A DNA stretch of 64,000 nucleotides, taken from NCBI GenBank assembly GCA_001510575.1, contig LNGK01000007.1, positions 1,792,151 through 1,856,150 of the forward strand. Reading direction: 5' to 3'. Position 1 is the stretch's first letter. Each line of letters starts with the position of its first letter. The notes under the pieces are model-generated. The model ran no database searches and was not told where the DNA came from. It saw only the letters and a program-made list of their open reading frames with translations. The stretch comes from Knoxdaviesia capensis (lineage: Eukaryota > Ascomycota > Sordariomycetes > Microascales > Gondwanamycetaceae). Positions 1 to 8,421 of the stretch are shown here, in pieces. Position numbers and translations under genes: made by a program.

Positions 1-1904
1 CGTGTTTAGGTAAATTTCTGCTGACGGCAATGAAACTTGAAACAGGTGCTCTATGCAAGCCTGTGCAACGGAAGAAGTGGTCAAAACTGCGGGCGGCGGA
101 AATGGGCCCGTGGACACGGTGACCACACCGATGCACGAGGAACCTCGTTTCCTCTCCCTACAAACTCGTCTCGTCTGCACACCACATTCGGCGAGTACCA
201 GCATCGACTGCCCAATTGCCGGGCCCTCCATCACCAAATCCCGGGTCTCTGCCATGCCAACTACCGGCCGTCCACGTGCCATCTCAAAGACTGTCTCTCG
301 ACTTGATTAATCTATCGCAGGCACCCAGACGTTCGGAGTCTCACCGGTCCAGAAATTCATCGGTCTGAAGTGGTGACCTCGCAAGCCTACTCACGCTCGT
401 TCAGTCCATGGACCTCAGCCTGAGTGCCCATTCTCAAGGTTCCCCACGGTTTAGCGTTGTTGGTTTGGTTCAAGCTCCAGAGCGATGAACCATGTCAGTG
501 TGCACGGTTGTCTGCCCCCATTCCTCCGCTATCCAACTCCACAAATAGAATCCAGTGGCATCGTTGCCCAGAGAGTGACATGCACGGTTATATTCTTGGA
601 AAGCCAATCAGCGTCCTCGGCCAAGTGGGCTAACTCCATTTGACACCTGGAACCAGAAGTTCCAGCAGGGACGCAAACCACATCACAGCCAAAACCCTGG
701 CGACTGCGAACGCTCCACGCCAGGCCACGTCGCGATGGTTCAACCATTCGAGCGAAGGCCGACCAGGCATCCCCATCCGTCGCCCAAACGAAATCAAAGT
801 GTGGTCCAGGCCGGCCCGAAAGCAAAATCCAGTTCAGGCAGTCCCCTGGCGATCGCGGGCGCTGCTGGATGTGGGATGGGGGAGTATTCTCCTATCACAG
901 CAAACATTCAACGGCAATGGCCTGCTCAGACGACGACGGAGGCATACGGCACGGCCACGGCGACGAAACTAAGTTTCAGGAACATCGATCCGAACAGCCA
1001 AGCTTCCACAGTCTTCGTGGTGATTCTCGCTCTTGATGGTGATATTAGCCTATATTCTTTTCGAGGCGTAGCCAGTCGTGTTCTCGGGCCCGAAGACACT
1101 GGAGGGCGCACTGAATATAAAAATCCAATTTATGGTTTCTGGTCTCTCGCTTTAATGAGCAGTTTATGCTTGATCCTTTCGCTTGGGAGGATATCTATCC
1201 CACGTTGAATTACGTACCCCGTTTCCACTCCAGGCTGGCTTGCAAAGGCCCTCCAATCTGCAGTGCATCGATACCGCAAAGAAGAATCCGTCGCTGCGGA
1301 AAATTCCGGATCTTTGCTTCCCTCCCTTATAAATGCAGAACCGAATATGGTCAGACTCTGGTTCACTCTCCTGCAGGCGTGCAGTAGAAGAAAGCTTTGA
1401 CCAATGCATATGAAGCTGGATGAGGAGGGAGGGAGGGAAGGGGGGAGGAACGAAGGAAGAAGGATTCGCAAGAATGTAACTTTGGGTAGGATCAGAGATA
1501 ACGGCTCTATTTAAAGGCACTGCGTGCATGCGCGAGCTCGTAGCCACAAACCAGAAAAAGGAGACATCTGTAAGGCGGGCAATTGTTACATCGAGAGGCT
1601 GGTGTCGCTCCTGTCAGTCGAAGGCAGATGGTACTCGACTAAATACTATCACATTCTCCAGCGATTTCGGTCAGTTCGTGGAAGAGGTTGGGATATGGTG
1701 CACATGGGTGAATGAAGCTCGTGATAGGAAGAAAAAAAAAGGATGTGTCTTCAGGGAGAGAGAGACTTTGGAGAGAATGGAGACAGTCCATCGAGGGAAG
1801 AAGACGGAGGGAGAGATCATTCTTTCATTCAGCTCAAGAGGCGTTGATGATAGAGGGAGTATGTGGTCTGTCAGTAGTACCATCAAGGTCTCGTGCAACT
1901 CATG
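1..1904. other. gene-poor left flank
   Basis: No intact gene is recognisable. Open frames are short and overlap on both strands. The only protein-like signal is one minus-strand frame interrupted by a few stops (separate entry at 2-825). From about 1400 to 1900 the plus strand is rich in GA runs. The right end is the insertion point of the Copia element. Confidence 0.6.
2..825 (-). pseudogene. possible degraded coding sequence, running off the left edge
   Basis: Read on the minus strand from 825 down to 2, one frame is open for long stretches and is broken by about five stops. The first ORF, 825-529, ends in TAG. The last roughly 100 codons (about 303-2) are open and contain no stop. Each stop could derive from a Trp or Gln codon by C-to-T change on one strand, as RIP or ordinary decay would give. 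I do not recognise the family and no conserved motif stands out. It could equally be chance, because the region is about half GC and stops are not dense. The sequence continues past the window edge. Confidence 0.2.
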
Positions 1905-1909
1905 AAAGC
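1905..1909. repeat. target-site duplication, left copy
   Basis: AAAGC lies immediately before the 5' LTR and is repeated exactly at 7554-7558 immediately after the 3' LTR. A 5 bp duplication is the usual size for Ty1/Copia integration. It shows that the two LTRs belong to a single insertion. Confidence 0.92.
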
Positions 1910-2101
1910 TGTGAGGAAGGACGGAAATGCGTGGATCACGTGACCGGTGGGCTGAAGCCTGGTTCTGGCTAGCCTATAAATGCTGGACTTCTATCCATTT
2001 CTAGTCTAGCCTATTTTCTTCCTCTTACATCTAACTTTTTACTCAATTCCTAAGTTCAATTCTATTAACTTATTTATCTTCCGTTATTATTCTAAATAAT
2101 A
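1910..2101 (+). repeat. 5' LTR of the Copia element
   Basis: 192 bp, starting TGTG and ending in TA where the ancestral end was CA (the 3' copy keeps CA). It differs from the 3' LTR at 14 positions. In ten of them this copy is the mutated one: 1993, 2012, 2063, 2066, 2075, 2085, 2088, 2093, 2097 and 2100. All are CpA-to-TpA or TpG-to-TpA. A TATAAA at 1975-1980 probably served as the element's promoter. The first roughly 80 bp carry no mutation. Confidence 0.93.
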
Positions 2102-3339
2102 GATTATAAGACTAAGTTTAATTTAAGTAAAAACAGTGTATTTATCTTTTATTTCTTTTATACTAATTATTTTCTTTTTCTTTTTCTCTTCTTCTTCCTC
2201 TCCTATTTTTCCACAAGCCGACAGTCGGCCTATAAAGCTATTAGTAAAGCAATAACTACAACCTAATAATAAATCGTAGTGGCCGTCGCCGTCTAACCGC
2301 CCCCAATACAGTCACGGACTTAGTTACTCATCAACAGTCTTAAGTCTCAACTCCGTTAATATTAACGGAATTCTCGCGTTCCCCTTCTCCTATTTCTAAT
2401 TCTAATTCTAATTAGAAATTAATTACTAACGCTATTCCCTAATAATCTCGATTAGTTCCTAATAGAAATTCTATTCCTTCTATAATACCGAGTTTTCCCG
2501 GTCTTTTTCGTATACCTACTATAACTAACCGACCTCCTTCCGCCTATATAGTACTATCCCCGCCGATATATTCTATTATTATAGAAGATTTTATCCCGTC
2601 TCCTATAATAACCGGCACGGACTAGGTAATTAACCTTTCTAAATAGAAATAGACCCTTAATTAGTAATACTAGTTAATAGATAGCCGTATATAGCGTACG
2701 TGGGCCCTATCTTTTCGTACTATAATTATCCGTACTAGCTTAAAGCCTAATAATTTCGGTTATCTTAATAAGTAAAATAATCTACTAGTAAGAGGTAAAA
2801 TATTAAAGAATATATCTAGTATTATAAGATAAATTATAGTTAATAGTGTAAATATTTCTAATATCTAGAATAAGTTATCTAATCGCTTTAACCGTAATAG
2901 CTAGAAGACTAAGTTTTAAGTATTAGAAGACCTATTAGACGTTAGTACTTATACTATAAAGAAAAGTAAAAAGTTTATTACTTTTCTTTCGCGCTTCGAT
3001 TAGAAGTAATTAGAGGTTTAGCGTTATAGAGCTAAAATTACTAATAAGATTAGAACCGTTTTACTATTAATAGTAGCGAAGGATACGTTTAATACTAAAA
3101 CGTAAGTTACTACGTGGATTATAGTATAGTTAGATAGGACTTCGGACGAGTACTATAGATAGTTAGTATAATTATTCTAGGAACGTAAGAGGGTTACGAA
3201 GGACCTAAAAAAGTTAGATAAAAGAGATAATTCTAAGTCCGATAATAAGTAGGGTATAAATAATAATAATAATACCCGTAATAGTGGCGCTAGCTAGAGT
3301 AACTAGAAGAATAAGCCCGGTTTATAACCTATAATCCGA

Positions 3340-3381
3340 TATAGATACTATAACCGTCTTAGCTATAAAGAGCGCGACTAC
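3340..3381 (+). pseudogene. gag zinc knuckle remnant
   Basis: The frame from 3340 has the exact spacing of a CCHC knuckle (C-X2-C-X4-H-X4-C), but all four zinc ligands now read Tyr (3340, 3349, 3364 and 3379). TGT/TGC-to-TAT/TAC and CAT-to-TAT are precisely the changes RIP makes. The flanking Arg- and Lys-rich residues agree with a nucleocapsid region. Confidence 0.8.
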
Positions 3382-3642
3382 CGGATTAAAGCTCGTAAGT
3401 AATAATAATAGTAGAAGTCTTCTACTATACTTAGTAACGTAAACGTAAGCGCGAATATAACTAGTTATAAAAGAGTTATAAGCGTGATAGTAATAACCGA
3501 TAATACGTTTAAGAGACGTCGAAAGACTATAAGTAAGTCTTCCCTTTCTTCTTTTCCTATTAATACTATAAAATGTTTTAAAGAAGTAATTAGCTATAAC
3601 CTATTTACCTACTTATCGAGCTATTCTAAAATAGATTAGCTA

Positions 3643-4200
3643 TTCGATACTAGTGCGTCTATATACTCTATAAACGATAAGCGATAGTTCGAAAAAGGAA
3701 CTATTAAAGAGACTTATATATATATAATTATAGGTAGAGGACCTATCTATACTATAAAGCGTAGAAACGTTATTATTAATATTAAGACTTTATCTAATAT
3801 TATTTCTATACGTATTAAAGATATTTTACTAACTATAATATTTCCGATTTATATCTTTAGTAGTAAGGTTCTATACCGTAATAGAGGTAAGATTCTAGGT
3901 AATAGTATTTTTAATACTAAAGACGTCTTAATTTCCGAGATTAATATAGAAAGTCGAGGATTTTTTATACGAGTTATATCTTCTAGAGAACCTATTATAA
4001 AGAAGCCTATATCTACTTCTACTTTAAAGCCCCTATATACTCCTATTATTTATAATTTTATACTAGAGGAGACCGTCTCTCTAAACCCGTCTAAGGGGAC
4101 TACTTATAAATTATCTAGTTATTATAGTCACCTTTTAAAAGACTATAAAGTTAGTTCTAGATATCCCCCCTTAAAAGATATTCGTAGTTATAATTATTAC
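3643..4200 (+). pseudogene. aspartic protease remnant (pol)
   Basis: At 3643-3660 the frame reads Phe-Asp-Thr-Ser-Ala-Ser. This matches the retroviral-type protease core Asp-Thr-Gly-Ala-Ser with Gly changed to Ser (GGT to AGT after a T, a RIP change). The same frame continues with few stops to about 4200 before the integrase region begins in another frame. Confidence 0.75.
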
Positions 4201-4511
4201 TACTAGAATAATAATCTTAGTTCTAGGCGTCCCCCCGTAAAAGACGCTCGTAGTATACGTTACTACTAGAAAAACGCTAGTTCTAGTAGTCTCTATATAA
4301 AAGACTAGTATTCGTCTAATTATTCTAATAGATAGACTAATATTAATTAATATTTAAAAGCTTTATATAAATATTAAGTATACGTTAACGCTTACGCCTA
4401 ATATATAAACGACTAGGATATCCGAGTACCGAAGTTCTCTTAAAGATACTATAGTCTATTAAAGGAGTATTAGTAGATAAGTCGAGTATAAAAGCGTATA
4501 TTAACGATTTA

Positions 4512-5340
4512 GGCCTATATAAGGCGTACGAGATTTTAAAAATCTCGAAATTTAAGCTAAAAGATAGATAAACGAGAGCTAAACGAATTAGCTAGGTATT
4601 ATATTACGACGTTACTAAGATATTAGTATAAACTTTTAAAGGAGAGCGGTACTTTCTCGTTATTATAGATAATTTTTCTAAAATAAAATTTATCTATATC
4701 CTAGATAAAAAGTCGAAGGCCGGTAACGAAATTAAGAATATAATTTAGTATATAATAAATATTACCGATTCTATTCTAAAGTTAATTATTATAGATAACG
4801 GGACGGACGTATAGATTAGGATAATTACTAAATTCGTAAATAGGATTAGTTTAAGAGTTAATCCCTCCCTTACTTATAGCTACGTATATAACGGTAGTAC
4901 TAAACGAGCTATAAAAGAGCTAGTAATCCGTATAAGGGTAACTATAATATAGTAAAGTATTCTAATATACCTATAGGGATATATCTTAGAAGCTATTACT
5001 TAACTAATTAATCTAATAGTTAATAGCTACGGTTCTAGTCCTATAGAACGTTAGTAGAGCTAGATACCCGTAGCTAAACGGGATTTTTATTTAAATATAG
5101 TATACCTACGAACTTTAGGTTCCTATATAATTATTTACGTGCCTATAGAGGTTAGAGCGCGCGTAAATAATACTAATTTACCTAGTAAATTTACTCTACG
5201 AGGAGAATTTAGCTTATTAGTTAGTTACTAAGGCACATATTTATATAAAGTATAGGTACCTAAGTTTCGAAAGGTCTAGATTTCGTCTAATATAAGAATT
5301 CTAGAGGACTTAGAGGAAAAACTACCTAATATATTAAAGT
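4512..5340 (+). pseudogene. integrase remnant (pol), DD35E
   Basis: The frame starting at 4512 shows the Cys-pair region with both Cys now Tyr (4518, 4527). The catalytic triad follows: first Asp at 4668 (next residue Asp-to-Asn at 4671), second Asp at 4794 in an Asp-Asn-Gly-Thr context, and third residue at 4902. The last two are 36 codons apart, the exact D-X35-E spacing, but the Glu is now Lys (GAA to AAA after a T). Downstream, a Gly-Ser-Tyr and Val-Pro-Ile-Glu stretch matches the region after the Copia integrase core. Confidence 0.82.
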
Positions 5341-5805
5341 CATAGCTAAAAGGAACTTTTACTAAAAAGAAGATTATACGTATAGTAACTTAGAATAGAG
5401 AATAGGTGGATTTCGATAACCTAGTTATCGCGTATAAGTATAATAATCTAGCTTAACGACTTACTAAAAGAAGTCTAGATACTAGTCCTAACGCTATTAA
5501 TTTAATAACTTACGTTAACGAATCTTTAGATTAGCTCGTAGATTAGCCCGATAATTTAATTAAGGCTAGTTTTTCTAATCCGCCTACGATAATATTAGCT
5601 CTAAGGGGCGCGAATACTAACGAATAGTTAGATATTAGACTTATAGAATTAATAAATATTTAACCGTAGAGTCTTCGAATTTATCGAGTCGTTACCGTCC
5701 GGATATAGGCTAATTACGGCTAAATAGGTACTAAAGTCTAAATACGACGAGTATAAATAGATTATTAAATAGAAAGCACGTATTATAACCCGTAGATTTT
5801 AATAG

Positions 5806-6900
5806 CGTAAGGGCTTCGATTATTAGGAAACCTTCGCTATAATATCGTACGCTACGACGTAGAGAGTAATATTAGCTATTATAGCTAAAGAATATTTAGC
5901 CGTATAATAGTTAGACGTTATAGTAGCTTTCCTATATAGACTCCTAGAAGAGGAGGTATATATACGATAATATAAAGGAATAGTTTAACTAATATACGAA
6001 ATTAGACGATATAATCCGAATTTCGTCTATAACTTAGGATAGATAGAGAAGTCGTTTATTTATCTAAAACGAGTATTATATAGTTTAAAATAAGCTAGCT
6101 AATAGTAGTAGCTAAGACTCTACGATATACTTTTACGTATAGGTTTTATAAGACTATAAATAAATAAAGCGTCGTTTTACTAATAGAAAGACGGTATAAT
6201 CCTAGTTATATATATTAATAACGTTCTATACTTTAGATAGAAAGAAGATATACTAACTAATTTCGAACTAGAACTCTAAGACTATCTAAAAGTAAACCTA
6301 ATAAGTAAGCTATAGTAGTTACTAGGAGTAGTAATCGGTATTAACTTTAACTCCTATTCTATATACTAGATATAATATATAGAGGCGATTATAGTAAACG
6401 CTAGATTTAATATCTCTATAATACGACTAGTATCTATCCCGATATCTAGTATTAACTTAGCTACTTTAGATAGTAAAAGGCTATCTACTATTAATATAGA
6501 GAGATATCGGTCTATAATCGGATAACTTATCTATATAACTACGATAACGAGACCTAATTTAGTATTTTCTATTTACTACTACGTAGCTTTTACTAATTAT
6601 ATAACTATTCCTCTATTTATATTACTAAGACGGATCGTTAGATACTTATCGGTAACGACGAACTTATCCTTAAGATATAAGAGACCTTCTAAGCTAGACT
6701 TTTCACCCGTATTAATAGTTAGTTTTTTAGATACTAGCTATAATACTATACTAAATAGCCGCTCTATAATAGGATAGGTCCTATTAATCTAAGGTAGTCT
6801 AATCGCCTAGGTAAGTAGAAAGTAAGTAGTTATTACCTAATCGACTATCGAGGCTAAATATATAGTAGTAAATATAGCTACTAAGGAAGCGTTATAGCTA
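5806..6900 (+). pseudogene. reverse transcriptase and RNase H remnant (pol)
   Basis: At 5806 the frame reads Arg-Lys-Gly-Phe-Asp-Tyr, then a stop from Trp, then Glu-Thr-Phe-Ala, which matches the start of the Copia reverse transcriptase. The polymerase active-site box at 6211-6222 reads Tyr-Ile-Asn-Asn. The ancestral Tyr-Ile-Asp-Asp would give this by two TpG-to-TpA changes. RNase H is marked at 6841-6858 by Ser-Thr-Ile-Glu-Ala followed by Lys from Glu. Both domains lie in the same frame. Confidence 0.82.
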
Positions 6901-7361
6901 CGTAATTTCTTATATAAAATTAACTAAAGCTATAATATCCGCCTACGAGTCGATAATACTAGTGCTCTTAAGCTTATTAATAACCCTAGATTCTATAATA
7001 AAAGTAAGTATATATACCTAAAATTTTATCTAATTCGGGAATCCGTTCGTTCTAAGTTTTTATCCGTCGAATACGTTCTAAATACGGAATAAATAGCTAA
7101 TATCTTAACTAAGCTACTTAGTTTCTAGCTTTATAACCGATTTCGAAGTGCTCTAATAAAATAAGATACGTTTTTTTTTTTCCTTTCTAAAGGTTTTTAG
7201 GTTTTTATATATTTTCTTTTCCTACGCTTCCTATACTAAAGTTTTTTTTTAATAAGATTTTCTTCCTATACTAAAGTTTTTTTTTCTCTCCTAATAATAG
7301 TATTCCTATATTATTTATTCCGAGGGGCGTATATTAGGAACGCATTTGCGTCCGAGGGGCG

Positions 7362-7553
7362 TATAAGGAAGGACGGAAATGCGTGGATCACGTGACCGGT
7401 GGGCTGAAGCCTAGTTCTAGCTAGCCTATAAATGCTGGACTTCTGTCCATTTCTAGTCTAGCCCATTTTCTTCCTCTTACATCTAACTTTTTACTCAATT
7501 CCTAAGTTCAATTCCATCAACTTATTCATCTTCCGTCATCATTCCAAACAACA
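7362..7553 (+). repeat. 3' LTR of the Copia element
   Basis: 192 bp, aligning without gaps to 1910-2101. This copy carries four RIP changes, all near its inner side: 7363 and 7365 (the opening TGTG is now TATA), 7413 and 7419. The outer 130 bp are unmutated and show the ancestral end CA. A TATAAA lies at 7427-7432. Confidence 0.93.
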
Positions 7554-7558
7554 AAAGC
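7554..7558. repeat. target-site duplication, right copy
   Basis: AAAGC, identical to 1905-1909, directly after the CA that ends the 3' LTR. Confidence 0.92.
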
Positions 7559-7612
7559 AACAACCCTACCCCTAGCCGCGAACCCTACATGCAAACCCTA
7601 AGTACAAAAACT

Positions 7613-7651
7613 TACAGTGCGGCTGTACCGTGCCGGTGGTACAGCACTGTA
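7613..7651. repeat. 14 bp stem hairpin just outside the 3' LTR
   Basis: The left arm TACAGTGC plus TGTACC, with a 3 nt GGC bulge at 7621-7623, pairs with GGTACAGCACTGTA at 7638-7651 around an 8 nt loop. It could be a leftover inverted repeat of another element or a structured RNA. No function is evident. Confidence 0.55.
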
Positions 7652-8295
7652 CGCGCTAGTCCTAATACGGAATATACCCCGTATAAATATAGAACCTGAT
7701 TGGCTAATTGGTCCGGCTCCTTAGTATAGGCGTCCTTGCTCACCGATCACGACTTCGTCTTTCTTTTCTTTTGCCAACGACAACACGTGCAAGTCAGAGG
7801 CGACGGCGCTGGTGGTGAGACTTTCAATTTCTCTGTTCGTTTCGCTTCTTCAGGAATAAGCAACTTGGTGGCCGAAGGTTCATTCAGCTGCCGCTATACC
7901 GTGCTCCAAGACATCCCGAGCGCCCGGACGCCGCCGGTGCAGCACGTGGACTGACCAACATCTTCGAAGCGTGCTGAGCCGGCGAGATTGGTGTGTGGCT
8001 TTGCAGCCGACGGCGTTCCAGCCATGCACACCCAGGTCCGTCCGGCCATTCGTGTGTTCCGTTTCTGCTGTCTTTTCATATATACCGTTCTTGGCTGCTC
8101 ACAGAGCTCACTGACCTAGAGTGTCTGCACTCCGTTTTGCCGAGTTCGGGAGAGAAAAAAAGGTGCAAGCTGGTTGACACACACGCTATCAGCCCAGCCT
8201 CACTCGCCTGCTCTTTTCTTCGTCCAGCGGCCTGCATGCACGAGACATGGCTGATGGACGGATCTACACACGGACAGACAGACAGACAGGCAGAG

Positions 8296-8421
8296 TGATG
8301 GCGGGAAACAATATCTGCATGCAGGTGTCGCTTTTTGCCCTCCTTGTGGCTCTCTCTCTGATGGCGGGAAACAAGATCTGCATGCAGGTGTCGTTTTTGC
8401 CCTCTTTGTGGCTCTCTCTCT
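8296..8421. repeat. 63 bp tandem duplication, two copies
   Basis: Copy one is 8296-8358 and copy two starts at 8359. The unit begins TGATGGCGGGAAACAA, contains the palindrome CTGCATGCAG and ends in a CT run. The copies differ at a few bases and one single-base gap. A nearby GACA microsatellite suggests replication slippage. Confidence 0.8.

Larger units (their letters stand above)
2102..7361 (+). pseudogene. RIP-destroyed gag-pol interior
   Basis: The internal region holds recognisable but mutated gag and pol. Just inside the 5' LTR (2102-2115) the sequence is vaguely like a primer-binding site for a half-molecule of initiator-Met tRNA, but mutation prevents a firm call. Close to the 3' LTR, a purine-rich CCGAGGGGCGTAT occurs twice (7320-7332 and 7352-7364) and may mark the polypurine tract. 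The protease and the reverse transcriptase/RNase H motifs share one frame. The integrase motifs lie in another frame, so indels lie between about 4200 and 4512 and between about 5340 and 5806. Between 2401 and 7320 I found only about 18 CpA/TpG sites, 15 of them in CAC/GTG context. Confidence 0.9.
1910..7553 (+). mobile_element. Ty1/Copia LTR retrotransposon, RIP-inactivated, structurally complete
   Basis: The element is 5644 bp, bounded by 192 bp LTRs and a perfect 5 bp target duplication. Domain order on the plus strand is gag zinc knuckle, aspartic protease, integrase, reverse transcriptase, RNase H. Integrase before reverse transcriptase defines Ty1/Copia rather than Ty3/Gypsy. The interior is AT-rich and nearly empty of CpA and TpG, while CpG is still common. 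This is the classic product of RIP, in which CpA becomes TpA on either strand. There are no long ORFs: Trp and Gln codons have become stops, and key Cys, His, Asp, Glu and Gly codons are changed. The element must be dead for protein production. LTR differences are all RIP-type, so no other clock-like substitutions have accumulated in 192 bp and the insertion may be fairly recent. Confidence 0.95.
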
